A DNA stretch of 64,000 bases from Streptomyces sp. A 4/2 (GTDB lineage: Bacteria; Actinomycetota; Actinomycetes; Streptomycetales; Streptomycetaceae), in NCBI RefSeq assembly GCF_940670765.1, contig NZ_CALNVW010000017.1:248001-312000 (forward strand), written 5' to 3'. The notes beneath the pieces are model-generated. The model ran no database searches, was not told the DNA's origin, and saw nothing but the letters and a program-made list of their open reading frames with translations. Both the position numbers and the translations under genes were made by a program. Shown here one piece after another: positions 9,636 to 18,290 of the stretch. Positions within the stretch are counted from its first letter, which is position 1; every line of letters starts with the position of its first letter.

Positions 9636-10076
9636 GTGCACCGAACGAGGATCACCACCATGGCCCTGCTGGGGGCGGCGGTCTCGGCCGTCTCCGGCTG
9701 TGTGTCCGTCCCTGCGGGGCCCGCGCCCCAGCCGTCCCCGCCGGCCGCCCGCCACACGCGGCAGGACGTCACCCCGCAGATCGTGCAGGGCCCGGCTGTC
9801 GAGACGCTGGAGTCCGTGCCCCCGGCCCCGTCGCCGAGCCACCGGTCCGGCCCTCCCGCCAAGCGGTACGCACCGGCACCGGCCGGGCGCGCTCCGGCAC
9901 CGCTGCCGCCGCCCCGGATCCGGCACACCGCCGGACCGGCCCCGAAGTCACCACCGAAGCGAGCGGCCCCCGCGCCCGGCCACGCCGTGGATGTCTGCGC
10001 ACTCGGCCGGAGCTACGGGGGCTGGCCGTCCGACAGCCCGCAGGCCCGCATCTGCCGTCAGACGTACGGACATTGA
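9636..10076 (+). CDS. Putative lipoprotein, Pro-rich
   Basis: A 146-aa protein from GTG 9636. It has a lipoprotein signal peptide (VHRTRITTMALLGAAVSA, lipobox VSGC, Cys about residue 20) and a Pro/Ala-rich extracellular linker. A short conserved-looking tail with two cysteines (DVCALGRSYGGWPS... RICRQTYGH) follows. No enzyme motif is seen. It would be anchored outside the membrane after processing by Lgt, Lsp and Lnt. An in-frame ATG at 9576 exists but would bury the signal peptide. Confidence 0.72.
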   Translation: MHRTRITTMALLGAAVSAVSGCVSVPAGPAPQPSPPAARHTRQDVTPQIVQGPAVETLESVPPAPSPSHRSGPPAKRYAPAPAGRAPAPLPPPRIRHTAGPAPKSPPKRAAPAPGHAVDVCALGRSYGGWPSDSPQARICRQTYGH

Positions 10077-10102
10077 CCCTGCAGGCAGCGACACCCGCCC
10101 GC

Positions 10103-10579
10103 TCACTCCTCCCCCAGCCGCCATTCCAGCCGGTCGACCGCCGCGCGGACACCGTTCCCGTATCCGTCGTCGGCCAGTGCCCCGGTCGCGGACCGCGCGC
10201 GGCGCAGGTGGGTGCGCGCCGCTTCCTTGCGGCCCAGTTTCAGGTAGTCGGCCGCGATGTTGAGGTGCAGCGAGGGATAGAAACCACGGACGGCGACAGC
10301 GGAGTCGTGGCGGCCGACCCGTTCGTCGTCCAGAGCGTCGGCCGCGGCCAGCGCCCGCAGGTCCCAGAACAGTTCGTCCTCCGGGTCGTCCTGGGTGTCC
10401 GCCATGTAGTGCGCGAGAGTGCAGCGGTGCAGTGCGTCCCCGGACTCGCCGATCTCCGTCCACAGGCCGGCGAACCGGTTACGGGCCTCCTCCCGGTCAC
10501 CACCGTGGAGCAGCATGATCACCTGGCCGATCCTGGACATGACGGCGTCCCCCGACGTCTCCTGCTGCGACTCCGTCAC
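10103..10579 (-). CDS. Hypothetical helical-repeat protein
   Basis: A 158-aa protein from GTG 10579 (VTESQQETSGDAVMSRIG). It is all-helical, with a TPR-like rhythm: a segment around ARNRFAGLWTEIGESGDALHR, and another around LGRKEAARTHLRRARSATGAL. Similar Streptomyces proteins are annotated as tetratricopeptide-like hypotheticals. No catalytic residues are apparent. It lies about 125 bp downstream of ung on the same strand and could be read from the same transcript. Confidence 0.7.
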   Translation of the reverse strand: MTESQQETSGDAVMSRIGQVIMLLHGGDREEARNRFAGLWTEIGESGDALHRCTLAHYMADTQDDPEDELFWDLRALAAADALDDERVGRHDSAVAVRGFYPSLHLNIAADYLKLGRKEAARTHLRRARSATGALADDGYGNGVRAAVDRLEWRLGEE

Positions 10580-10706
10580 CGCTGCCTCCCGTAGCCCTCG
10601 TGTCCGGTTCGCCCCCTGCGCCGAGGCGTCCGGACCTGTCCGGTTGATCTTTGCCGGGCCCGGGACGCCCGGCACGGCGCCTCGCCGCAGCCACCGGCGA
10701 TCCCGG

Positions 10707-11390
10707 TCAGCCCAGGTCGGGGATGCGCCAGTCGATGGGCTGGTGTCCCTGTGCGGCGACAGCCTCGTTGATCTGGGTGAACGGCCTCGAACCGAAGAAC
10801 TTCTTCGCGGAGAGCGGTGAGGGGTGTGCGCCCTTCACCACCACGTGCCGCTCCTCGTCGATCAGCGGCAGCTTCTTCTGTGCGTAGTTTCCCCAGAGGA
10901 CGAAGACCGCGGGGTCCGGACGTGCGGCCACCGCGCGGATCACCGCATCGGTGAACTTCTCCCAGCCCTTGCCCTTGTGCGAGTTGGCCTCCGAGGCGCG
11001 CACCGTGAGCACCGCGTTGAGCAGCAGCACGCCCTGTTCGGCCCACGGCATCAGATAGCCGTTGTCCGGGACCGGGTGGCCGAGCTCCTCCTTCATCTCC
11101 TTGTAGATGTTCCGCAGGGAGGGCGGGGTCCGGACGCCGGGACGCACGGAGAAGCAGAGGCCGTGGCCCTGGCCCTCGCCGTGGTACGGGTCCTGCCCGA
11201 GAACGAGGACCTTCACCCGGTCGTACGGTGTGGCGTCCAGGGCCGCGAAGACTTCCTCGCGCGGCGGGTAGACCGGCCCCTTTGCCCGCTCCTCCTCGAC
11301 GAATTCGGTGAGCTCCTTGAAATAGGGCTTCTGCAGCTCATCGCCGAGGACGCCGCTCCAGGACTCGGGCAGCATGTCGGTTCCGGTCAC
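10707..11390 (-). CDS. ung: Uracil-DNA glycosylase, family 1
   Basis: Base-excision repair enzyme that removes uracil from DNA. The 227-aa protein has the water-activating motif GQDPYHG with Asp67, the uracil-binding LLLNAVLTV stretch and the minor-groove loop HPSPLS with His189. GTG at 11390 is chosen over an upstream in-frame start at 11426 because a GGAGG lies 8 nt before it and 227 aa is the usual family length. Confidence 0.95.
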   Translation of the reverse strand: MTGTDMLPESWSGVLGDELQKPYFKELTEFVEEERAKGPVYPPREEVFAALDATPYDRVKVLVLGQDPYHGEGQGHGLCFSVRPGVRTPPSLRNIYKEMKEELGHPVPDNGYLMPWAEQGVLLLNAVLTVRASEANSHKGKGWEKFTDAVIRAVAARPDPAVFVLWGNYAQKKLPLIDEERHVVVKGAHPSPLSAKKFFGSRPFTQINEAVAAQGHQPIDWRIPDLG

Positions 11391-11441
11391 TTCAACAACC
11401 TCCGGTGTGCGATCCGTTCTCGTCACAGAACCTACCGGTGA

Positions 11442-11487
11442 CCACTGACAGCGGCCCCGGGCGGTTGCCCGGGGCCGCTGTCAGTGG
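11442..11487 (-). terminator. Strong hairpin downstream of the SDR operon
   Basis: A perfect 21-bp stem (arms 11442-11462 and 11467-11487) with a GGTT loop lies 54 bp past the stop of the SDR gene at 11541. It separates the SDR pair from ung. Confidence 0.85.
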
Positions 11488-11540
11488 GTCGTTGTGAGTG
11501 GGCCGTTGCCAGTTGCCGTCGTCACTGGACAGCGGGTGGC

Positions 11541-12296
11541 TCAGCCGACGCCCGCGTTCAGGAAGATGCCGCCGTCGACGACCAGCGTCTGGCCGGTGAC
11601 CCAGCCCGCCTGGTCGGACGTCAGGAACGCGGCGGCGCCCCCGATGTCCGCGGGCACCCCCAGCCTGCCCATCGGATAGGCGGCAGCCGCCTCCGCCTCG
11701 CGGCCCTCGTACAGCGCCTCGGCGAATTTGGTCTTCACCACGGCGGGTGCGATGGCATTGACCCGTACCGTCGGAGCGAACTCGTGGGCCAGCTGGAGGG
11801 TCAGATTGACCATGGCCGCCTTGCTCATGCCGTACGCGCCGATGAACGGCGACGCGGAGACACCGGCGACCGACGCGATGTTCACGATCGCGCCGCCGTT
11901 CTCCTTCTGCCAGGCCTTCCAGGTCTGCTGTGCGAAGCCCAGCGCCGAGATGACGTTGGTCTCGTACACCTTGCGGGCGACGTTCAGGTCGAGCTCGGCC
12001 ATCGGGCCGAACACCGGGTTCGTACCGGCGTTGTTGACCAGGAAGTCGACCCGCCCGAACGCCGCCATCACGCGCTCGACGGCCACCGCCTGGTGTGCCT
12101 CGTCGTGCGCCTTGCCGGGGACGCCGATCACCCGGTCGGCGCCGAGCTTCTCCACCGCCGCGTTGAGCGCGTCCTCGTTGCGCCCGGTGATGCAGACACG
12201 GTCGCCGCGCGCGACGAACGCCTCGGCGATTCCGTATCCGATCCCGCGGCTCGCGCCGGTGACCAGCGCGACCTTCCCGCTGTCCTGTGCAGTCAT
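11541..12296 (-). CDS. SDR family oxidoreductase
   Basis: Short-chain dehydrogenase/reductase of 251 aa with a Rossmann fold. It shows the cofactor motif TGASRGIG (residues 13-20), NNAG, catalytic Ser in NIASVAG, and the YxxxK motif in YGMSKAAM. The Arg in ITGRNEDAL suggests NADP(H). The C-terminal GGIFLNAG is typical of FabG-like enzymes. It lies 17 bp after the second SDR gene in the same leftward transcription unit, so the two probably act in one pathway. The substrate is not evident. Confidence 0.88.
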   Translation of the reverse strand: MTAQDSGKVALVTGASRGIGYGIAEAFVARGDRVCITGRNEDALNAAVEKLGADRVIGVPGKAHDEAHQAVAVERVMAAFGRVDFLVNNAGTNPVFGPMAELDLNVARKVYETNVISALGFAQQTWKAWQKENGGAIVNIASVAGVSASPFIGAYGMSKAAMVNLTLQLAHEFAPTVRVNAIAPAVVKTKFAEALYEGREAEAAAAYPMGRLGVPADIGGAAAFLTSDQAGWVTGQTLVVDGGIFLNAGVG

Positions 12297-12313
12297 GTCT
12301 GTTGATTCCCTGT

Positions 12314-13075
12314 TCAGTTGAGCGGTCCGCCGGCGACGTACATGACCTGGCCGGAGACGAAGCCCGCGTCGTCACCCGTGAAGAAGGCGATGGCGTTGGC
12401 GATGTCCTCGGGCCGGCCGACGCGCTGAACCGGGATCTGGGTGGCCGCGGCTGCCTGGAACTCCTCGAAGCCCATGCCGACCCGCGCGGCGGTCTGTGCG
12501 GTCATCTCGGTGACGATGAAGCCCGGCGCCACGGCGTTGGCGGTGACGCCGAACTTGCCGAGCTCCTTGGCGAGCGTCTTGGTGAAGCCCTGGAGACCGG
12601 CCTTGACCGCGGAGTAGTTCGCCTGGCCGCGGTTGCCCAGCGCGGAGCTGGAGGACAGGCTGACGATCCGGCCGAACTTGGCGTCCACCATGTGCTTCTG
12701 GACCGCCTTGGCCATCAGGAAGGCACCCTTGAGGTGCACGTTCATGACCAGGTCCCAGTCGGACTCGCTCATCTTGAAGAGCAGGTTGTCGCGCAGTACA
12801 CCGGCGTTGTTGACGAGGATCGTCGGGGCGCCGAGCTCGGCGACGACCCGCGCCACCGCGGTTTCGACCTGCGCGCTGTCGGAGACGTCGCAGCTCACGG
12901 CGATGGCCTTGCCGCCGGCGGAGGTGATCTTCTCGACGGTGTCCTTGCAGGCCGCCTCGTCGAGGTCGAGTACGGCGACGGCGCGGCCCTCGGCCGCCAG
13001 ACGTACGGCGGTGGCCGCGCCAATGCCGCGCGCCGCCCCGGTCACGATGGCAACACGCTGCTCGGTGGTGGACAT
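12314..13075 (-). CDS. FabG-like 3-oxoacyl reductase (SDR family)
   Basis: A 253-aa classical SDR close to 3-oxoacyl-ACP/CoA reductases. It has TGAARGIG near the N-terminus, NNAGVLRDN, SLSSSSA with the catalytic Ser, YSAVKAGLQGF carrying the Tyr/Lys pair, and GFIVTEMT. ATG 13075 follows a GAGGAGAG ribosome-binding site; the longer frame to 13180 lacks one. It is the first gene of the two-SDR operon. An imperfect palindrome at 13114 lies where a repressor could sit. Acyl-CoA metabolism is likely, but the specific step is unknown. Confidence 0.88.
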   Translation of the reverse strand: MSTTEQRVAIVTGAARGIGAATAVRLAAEGRAVAVLDLDEAACKDTVEKITSAGGKAIAVSCDVSDSAQVETAVARVVAELGAPTILVNNAGVLRDNLLFKMSESDWDLVMNVHLKGAFLMAKAVQKHMVDAKFGRIVSLSSSSALGNRGQANYSAVKAGLQGFTKTLAKELGKFGVTANAVAPGFIVTEMTAQTAARVGMGFEEFQAAAATQIPVQRVGRPEDIANAIAFFTGDDAGFVSGQVMYVAGGPLN

Positions 13076-13113
13076 GGTGGCTCTCCTCGCCCTCGGATCG
13101 CGGTCCTCGATCG

Positions 13114-13129
13114 CTGAGCAACCGCTTAG
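13114..13129. promoter_or_regulatory. Candidate operator upstream of the SDR operon
   Basis: CTGAGCAACCGCTTAG is a palindrome with 6-bp arms around AACC and one mismatch, 39 bp before the fabG-like start. Its spacing and AGC...GCT core suit a TetR-type repressor of acyl-CoA genes. No regulator gene is adjacent, so this is inference. Confidence 0.4.
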
Positions 13130-13219
13130 TACCTCACCGCACGAGACGCTAGAAGGCCTGGCACCCGGTGTCAACGGCACACGGGATCACCGGTGAACGT
13201 CACACCGGGTGCCACCCTC

Positions 13220-13603
13220 TCAGCGCACCAGCAGGTCGAGGAGCCGCTCCACCTCCGCAGCCGGATCCGCGGTCAGCCCGGTGTGTACGGGGCCGGGCTG
13301 TACGACCGTCGAGCGCGGGGCGATCAGCCAGCGGAAACGCCGTCCCGCATCGTCCGGCGCCGCCTGCCCTGCGGCGTCCCCGCCGTCACAGACACCCTCG
13401 ACCGCGCGCAGCGCCGCCCGGACTCCGACGACGTCCGCCCGCGGGTCGAGCATCCTCAGTTTCGCCTCGTCCAGGTGTGTTCGGGCCGCCACGTAGGACT
13501 TGGCACGGCAGTAGACGAGCACTCCCGCGTTGAACACCTCACCGCGGTCGACCCGCGGCATGACCCGCACCAGTGCGTACTCGAAGACATCACGTTCGCT
13601 CAT
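13220..13603 (-). CDS. DUF3037 family protein
   Basis: A 127-aa protein beginning MSERDVFEYALVRVMPRVDRGE, the characteristic opening of DUF3037. Its start overlaps the stop of the HipA-like gene by 4 bp, and this gene pair is recurrent in bacteria. The function is unknown. A partner or regulator role for the kinase-like protein is inferred from the constant association. Confidence 0.85.
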   Translation of the reverse strand: MSERDVFEYALVRVMPRVDRGEVFNAGVLVYCRAKSYVAARTHLDEAKLRMLDPRADVVGVRAALRAVEGVCDGGDAAGQAAPDDAGRRFRWLIAPRSTVVQPGPVHTGLTADPAAEVERLLDLLVR

Positions 13604-14448
13604 CGGGCGTCGCCCTCCTGCCGCGCCGACCGGGGCTGCGGGGCGAGGCGCTCGCTCAGCCAGCCGGGCGCGCGGGACGGTGCGGTCGCGGTCGGCGGCC
13701 CGAGGGTGATCCGGGTGTGGACGGTCGCGGCCCGCTCCAGCAGTACCTCCACATAGGCCCGGCGCAGCGCGTCGGTGGTGTCGAACCCGGCCTCGTCGGC
13801 CAGCCAGGCGTCGGGGACGTCGGCTGCGACCTCGGTGAGGAGTTCCTCGGTGACCAGGGGCGCGAGGTCGGCGGCTGCGGTGGCGACATCGGGAGCGAAG
13901 GACGCCAGGACGTGGTCGGACGCGTCGTACGCCTTGGAACCGTAGTTCTTCGCGGACGGCCAGTTGTGGTGCCAGATCATGGTGGCACCGTGGTCGATGA
14001 GCCAGAGATCACCGTGCCAGACCAGCATGTTCGGATTGCGCCAGGAACGGTCGACGTTGTTGATCACAGCGTCGAACCAGACGATCCGCCCGGCTTCCCG
14101 CGGGCCCACCTGGTAGGCGAGCGGGTCGAAGCCGAGCGATCCGGGCAGGTAGTCCATTCCGAGGTTCAGTCCGCCGCTCGCCTTCAGCAGTTCCTGGACC
14201 TCCTGGTCCGGCTCGGAGAGCCCGATGACGGGATCGAGCTGCATCTGCACCAGTTCGGGGACGCGCAGGCCGAGCCTGCGGCCCAGCTGACCGCAGATGA
14301 CCTCGGCGACGAGGGTCTTGCGGCCCTGTCCCGCGCCGGTGAACTTCATGACGTACGTGCCCAGGTCGTCCGCCTCGACGATCCCGGGCAGCGACCCACC
14401 CTCCCGGAGAGGCGTGACATAGCGGGTCGCAATGACTTCTTTAAGCAT
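13600..14448 (-). CDS. HipA-like kinase family protein
   Basis: A 282-aa protein with the compact HipA-like fold. It shows YVMKFTGAGQGRKTLVAEVICGQLGRRLGL in the ATP-binding lobe, the catalytic-loop-like WFDAVINNVDRSWRNPN with the Asp/Asn pair, and IDHGATMIWH in the position of the metal-binding motif. It lacks the longer N-terminal region of true HipA toxins, and no HipB-type antitoxin gene is adjacent. It is followed by DUF3037 with a 4-bp overlap. It starts 9 bp after the hydroxyproline operon ends, so read-through is possible. Confidence 0.82.
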   Translation of the reverse strand: MLKEVIATRYVTPLREGGSLPGIVEADDLGTYVMKFTGAGQGRKTLVAEVICGQLGRRLGLRVPELVQMQLDPVIGLSEPDQEVQELLKASGGLNLGMDYLPGSLGFDPLAYQVGPREAGRIVWFDAVINNVDRSWRNPNMLVWHGDLWLIDHGATMIWHHNWPSAKNYGSKAYDASDHVLASFAPDVATAAADLAPLVTEELLTEVAADVPDAWLADEAGFDTTDALRRAYVEVLLERAATVHTRITLGPPTATAPSRAPGWLSERLAPQPRSARQEGDAR

Positions 14449-14457
14449 TTTCCCAGG

Positions 14458-16035
14458 CTATACAGGTTGCTCCCCAGCGATCCACGGACCGTCGTCCGGC
14501 CGGGGTTCCCCGTCGGCCTGTCCGGCCGTCACGGCCTCGGCGAGGGCCGCGAGTTCGCCGAGGCGCACCGGGACCGCGGGGGTACGGCCGGAGAGCGGGC
14601 GCAGGTCGTCCGCGGTGACCGTGCGGCCACCGAGGCAGGCCGCGATGCCCGCGGTCGCGTATCCGCAGATCCTGCCCTGGCACCAGCCCATACCCGGCCG
14701 CGCCAGCATCTTCAGGGTGCGCGCGTCGGTCGCGCCCAGGTCGTCGTGGGCATGGCGCAGGTCGCCGTAGGTGGCCTCCTCGCAGCGGCACACCACGGTC
14801 GAGTCCGACAGCCACCGCGGCCAGGCGGCCGGCACGGGGTAGGTGCGGTGCATGGCGGCGGCGAACCGCCGCGCCCGCCGGATGCGGCCCTGGAGGCGGC
14901 GGATACCGGCCACGGGACCTGCTGCCTTGCCGGAGCCCGGGGCCGTACCCGAACCTGCCGTCGTACCGGACCGCCCGCGGCCGAGCGAGGCGGCCAGCGC
15001 GAGGGCGCTCAGCCGCCCCTCGCTGACGGACAGGGCGGCGCCGCCCACGCCGGTGGCCTCGCCGGCCACGTACACGCCGTCGACGCTGCTGCGCTGCAGC
15101 GCGTCGACCGTCACGACGAGCGAGCCGTCGAGGTCCTGCCGGGTCGCCGCGCCGAGCATGAGCGGGAGTTCGAGCGAGGGGGTGAACCCCCAGCCGAGGG
15201 CCACCATGTCGGCGGCGATCTCCCGTTCGGGTCCGGCCGGCCGGCCCTGGCGGTCCACCTTCGCGATCCGCGCGGCCTCGACCTTGCCGTCGCCGAGGAT
15301 CGCGCGGACGACGGTCCTGGTCCGGTACGGGATGCGGTGCCGGGCGAGCACCGCGGCGTACTGCGCGGCCTCGACTCCCTTGCCGGGGGCGGAGACCGTG
15401 CCGACCGGGTCGCGCAGCCAGCCGAGCGTGGCGTTGGCCTCGACGACCGCGGCGACCTGCGCGCCGGCGCGCGCGAGCCCGGCGGCCACCGGCAGCAGGA
15501 AGGGGCCGGTGCCGCCGACCACGATGCGCCGGCCGGCGAGCGTGCGGTGGCCCTTGAGCAGTGCCTGGACGCCGCCGACGGCCATGGCGCCGGGCAGCTC
15601 CCAGCCGGGCACGGGCAGTTGGCGGTCGTATCCGCCGGGGCACAGGATCAGCGCGCGGGCCTCGACGGGATCGGCGGCGGGGCCGTCGGGGTCTGCGTTC
15701 CGGTCCGGCACGGTGGGCGTGACGCGTAGGGCGAACGTCCCGTCGCTGCCCCGGGTGGCGAGCCACACCTGGTGGCCGGGCAGGTAGCGGACGCGCCCGG
15801 CGGCGCTCAGGGCGTACAGCCGGTCGCGCAGGCCGGTGAAGGTGGGCAGGCCGTGGTGGCTGCGGTGGTCCTCCGGGCGAGCGTGGTCCTCGTCGAAGTG
15901 CCGCCAGAACTGGCCGCCGGGCTGCCCGGCAGCGTCCACCAGGACCGCGTCGAGCCCCGCCTCCGCCGCCTCGACGGCTGCCGCGAGTCCGGCCGGCCCG
16001 GCCCCGACCACGATCACGTCATGCGTGTGTGCCAT
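14458..16035 (-). CDS. FAD/NAD(P)-dependent oxidoreductase, probable alpha subunit of D-hydroxyproline dehydrogenase
   Basis: A 525-aa pyridine-nucleotide-disulfide-type flavoprotein. It has the FAD motif VVGAGPAGLAAAVEAAEAG at residues 7-25, a second dinucleotide motif (VVGGTGPFLLPVAAGLARAG), and a C-terminal BFD-like iron-sulfur region with CRCEE and WCQGRIC (about residues 416-460). This is the large-subunit architecture of HcnB/LhpF-like amine dehydrogenases. It overlaps the 2Fe-2S gene by 17 bp and completes a three-gene set with it and the DAO-type gene. In Pseudomonas such sets oxidise cis-4-hydroxy-D-proline to delta1-pyrroline-4-hydroxy-2-carboxylate. Start ATG 16035 (MAHTHDVIVVG) fits homologues better than 16065. 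Confidence 0.87.
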   Translation of the reverse strand: MAHTHDVIVVGAGPAGLAAAVEAAEAGLDAVLVDAAGQPGGQFWRHFDEDHARPEDHRSHHGLPTFTGLRDRLYALSAAGRVRYLPGHQVWLATRGSDGTFALRVTPTVPDRNADPDGPAADPVEARALILCPGGYDRQLPVPGWELPGAMAVGGVQALLKGHRTLAGRRIVVGGTGPFLLPVAAGLARAGAQVAAVVEANATLGWLRDPVGTVSAPGKGVEAAQYAAVLARHRIPYRTRTVVRAILGDGKVEAARIAKVDRQGRPAGPEREIAADMVALGWGFTPSLELPLMLGAATRQDLDGSLVVTVDALQRSSVDGVYVAGEATGVGGAALSVSEGRLSALALAASLGRGRSGTTAGSGTAPGSGKAAGPVAGIRRLQGRIRRARRFAAAMHRTYPVPAAWPRWLSDSTVVCRCEEATYGDLRHAHDDLGATDARTLKMLARPGMGWCQGRICGYATAGIAACLGGRTVTADDLRPLSGRTPAVPVRLGELAALAEAVTAGQADGEPRPDDGPWIAGEQPV

Positions 16036-16399
16036 CGCTGTCCTCCTCGGTGTGCTGGGCGGCACGGCCGTCGTCGCGGGTGTCCTGCGCGCCGCCGGAC
16101 TCCGGATCGCCGTCGCCCTCCGGCACGTCCCCTGGCTCCGCCGCGCCGCCGCTCTCCCACGCGTCCCCCAGCCGCATGCCGTCGGCCGCGGGGACCAGGC
16201 AGGCGCGCTCGGCGCGCGCGCCGTCGATGGTGATCAGGCAGTCGAAGCAGACGCCGATGCCGCAGAACAGTCCGCGCGGCAGGCCCTGTCTGCGGGTGGT
16301 GCGCCACTCGGTGATCCCGGCGGCGACCAGGGCCGCGGCGACGCTCTGGCCGGGCTCGGCGGGGACTCCGGTGCCGCGGAAGGTCATCCGGTAGGTCAT
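16019..16399 (-). CDS. (2Fe-2S)-binding protein, probable gamma subunit of D-hydroxyproline dehydrogenase
   Basis: A 126-aa ferredoxin-fold subunit with Cys46, Cys51, Cys54 and Cys67 in GLFCGIGVCFDCLI... ERACLVP, the HcnA/LhpE-type pattern. An acidic Gly/Glu/Asp-rich tail of about 45 residues follows the fold and is longer than in most homologues. The gene overlaps the DAO-type subunit by 4 bp and the FAD subunit by 17 bp, indicating translational coupling. It would shuttle electrons between the two flavoproteins. Confidence 0.87.
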   Translation of the reverse strand: MTYRMTFRGTGVPAEPGQSVAAALVAAGITEWRTTRRQGLPRGLFCGIGVCFDCLITIDGARAERACLVPAADGMRLGDAWESGGAAEPGDVPEGDGDPESGGAQDTRDDGRAAQHTEEDSDGTHA

Positions 16400-17613
16400 G
16401 GGGAGACTCCCTCGGCAAGATCCTCGTGCCGGTCGGGGAAGCGGTCGGGGGCGAACGGCGCCAGGTCGAGGCCCGGCTGCTCGCCGGTCATGGCCTGGGC
16501 GATCAACTTGCCGGTGCCGGCGGCCAGTCCGATGCCGGCGCCCTCGTGACCGCAGGCGTGCCAGAGGCCGGGGGCCCGCGGATCGGGGCCGATGACGGGC
16601 AGGTGGTCGGGGCAGTACGGGCGGAAGCCGTGGTAGGTGCGCATCAGCCGCACCTGCCGCAGCATCGGGAACAACGCGACGGCCTTGGCCGCGAGCATGC
16701 TGATCGCCTGCACGGACACCGTGCGGTCGAAGCCGACCCGCTCGCGGGAGGCGCCGATGAGGATCGTTCCGCTGTCGGTGCCCTCCACCACCGGCGAGGT
16801 CTGCAGGGCCGCGTCGGAGCTGGCGACGTCGCCGACGTACTCGGCGGCGTACACCTTGTGCCGGACGGTGCGCGGCGGCATGGGTTCGGTGACGAGCACG
16901 AAGCCCCGCCGGGGGTGGACCGGGACGGACACCCGGGCCAGGGCCGCGACCTCGCCGGCCCAGGTGCCCGCCGCGTTGAGCACGGCGGCGGCGGGGATGT
17001 CGCCCGCGCTGGTGCGGACCCCGGTGACCCGGTCCCCGCTGCGCAGGAAGCCGGTCACCTCGGTGCCGGTGTGCACGTGCGCGCCGCTGTCCCGGGCGAG
17101 GCGCAGCAGGTGGGCGACCACCAGCATCGGCTGCACCTGCGCGTCCTGCGGGTAGAACGCGGCCCCGGCCAGGTCCTTCGCCAGGTGCGGCTCGTAGTCG
17201 TGCAGCCGGTCCTGGCCGACGTCCTGGACCTCGACCCCGCTCGCGCGCTGGTGGACGCTCAACTCCCGCAGTGCGGCGAAACTTTGCGCGGTCGCGGCGA
17301 CGACGAGGCCGCCCTTGGACTCGAACTCCCAGCGGCCGGCGTGCTCGGCGAGGTCCTCCCGCCAGACGGCCTGCGAGTACAGCGCGAGGTCGAGTTCGGG
17401 ACCGGGCTCCTTGTCGGACACCAGCAGGTTGCCCTCCCCCGCGCTGGACGTGCCGCCGGCGATGGCGCCGCGCTCGACGACGACCACCCGCCGGCCGGCG
17501 AGCGCCGCGAAGTACGCGGCTGCCGCACCGACGACGCCCGCGCCGATGATCACCAGGTCCGCGCTCCCGCCGCCCGCGGGCCCCGGGCCGACGCCGCGCA
17601 GCGCCGTGCTCAC
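16396..17613 (-). CDS. DAO-type FAD oxidoreductase, probable beta (catalytic) subunit of D-hydroxyproline dehydrogenase
   Basis: A 405-aa member of the D-amino-acid oxidase/glycine oxidase superfamily. It has DLVIIGAGVVGAAAAYFAAL near the N-terminus, an FAD-contact GGTSSAGEGNL, and the C-terminal YHGFRPYCPDHLPVIGP... GHEGAGIGLAAGTG. It would carry out substrate oxidation in the three-subunit dehydrogenase. GTG at 17613 overlaps the GntR stop as GTGA and has GGAGG just upstream, so it is chosen over 17637. The strict operon order with an epimerase and a DapA-like deaminase points to hydroxyproline rather than another D-amino acid. Confidence 0.88.
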   Translation of the reverse strand: MSTALRGVGPGPAGGGSADLVIIGAGVVGAAAAYFAALAGRRVVVVERGAIAGGTSSAGEGNLLVSDKEPGPELDLALYSQAVWREDLAEHAGRWEFESKGGLVVAATAQSFAALRELSVHQRASGVEVQDVGQDRLHDYEPHLAKDLAGAAFYPQDAQVQPMLVVAHLLRLARDSGAHVHTGTEVTGFLRSGDRVTGVRTSAGDIPAAAVLNAAGTWAGEVAALARVSVPVHPRRGFVLVTEPMPPRTVRHKVYAAEYVGDVASSDAALQTSPVVEGTDSGTILIGASRERVGFDRTVSVQAISMLAAKAVALFPMLRQVRLMRTYHGFRPYCPDHLPVIGPDPRAPGLWHACGHEGAGIGLAAGTGKLIAQAMTGEQPGLDLAPFAPDRFPDRHEDLAEGVSP

Positions 17614-18290
17614 GACTCCTCCGGGCCGCTCGCCCACAGGCCGCGGACATGGCCGATATGACGATGCATCAGTTTCTCGGCGGCCTGCGCGTCACGGCGC
17701 TCGATGAGGTCCATCAGCTCGTGGTGCTCGGCTGCCGAGTGGCCCAGTCGGCCGCTGTGCAGCAGTGGGGCCAGGCCCAGCAGCCGGGTCTGGGTGCGCA
17801 GTTCGGACACGACGTCCACCAGCTGCCGGTTGCCGCTGTAGCCGAGCAGGGTCAGGTGGAAGACGTGGTCCGCCCCTACGTAGCCGACCAGGTCACCGCG
17901 TTCGACCGCGTCCACGATGGCCTGCGCCAGTGCCCGCAGGGTCGGGAAGTCCTCCTCCGGGATGACGGGCACGCAGGCGCGCACCGTCGGCGGCTCGATG
18001 AGCAGGCGCACCGCGGCGAGGTTGTCCAGGTCCTGATCCGAGACCTCGGTGATCCGGAAGCCCTTGTTGGGCTGGGCGACGACCAGGCCCTCCTTGGCCA
18101 GGTCGAGCATGGCCTCCCTGACCGGCGTGGGCGAGACGCCGAACCTCGCGCCGAGGGTGGGCGCGGAGTAGACCACGCCCGGTTCCAGCTCGCCGGAGAT
18201 GATCGCGGCCCGCAGCGCGTCCCGGACCCGCTCGCGCAGCGTCTGCCGCTGGCCCAGGCTCTGCAGGTGGGAGGTGGAGGGCACGTTCAC
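17610..18290 (-). CDS. GntR family regulator (FCD subfamily)
   Basis: A 226-aa regulator with an N-terminal winged HTH (TLRERVRDALRAAIISGELEPG, then GVSPTPVREAMLDLAKEGLV, residues 17-75). An all-helical FCD ligand-binding domain follows, with the metal-ligand-like histidines in DHVFHLTLLGYSGN and HHELMDLIERRDAQAAEKLMHRHIGHV. It sits inside the hydroxyproline operon with 4-bp overlaps on both sides, so it probably controls that operon in response to a pathway intermediate. Confidence 0.9.
   Translation of the reverse strand: MNVPSTSHLQSLGQRQTLRERVRDALRAAIISGELEPGVVYSAPTLGARFGVSPTPVREAMLDLAKEGLVVAQPNKGFRITEVSDQDLDNLAAVRLLIEPPTVRACVPVIPEEDFPTLRALAQAIVDAVERGDLVGYVGADHVFHLTLLGYSGNRQLVDVVSELRTQTRLLGLAPLLHSGRLGHSAAEHHELMDLIERRDAQAAEKLMHRHIGHVRGLWASGPEES

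Noticed and set aside
13600..14448. Classical HipBA toxin-antitoxin system
   Set aside because: There is no HipB-like HTH gene and the protein lacks the longer HipA N-terminus; the partner is DUF3037.
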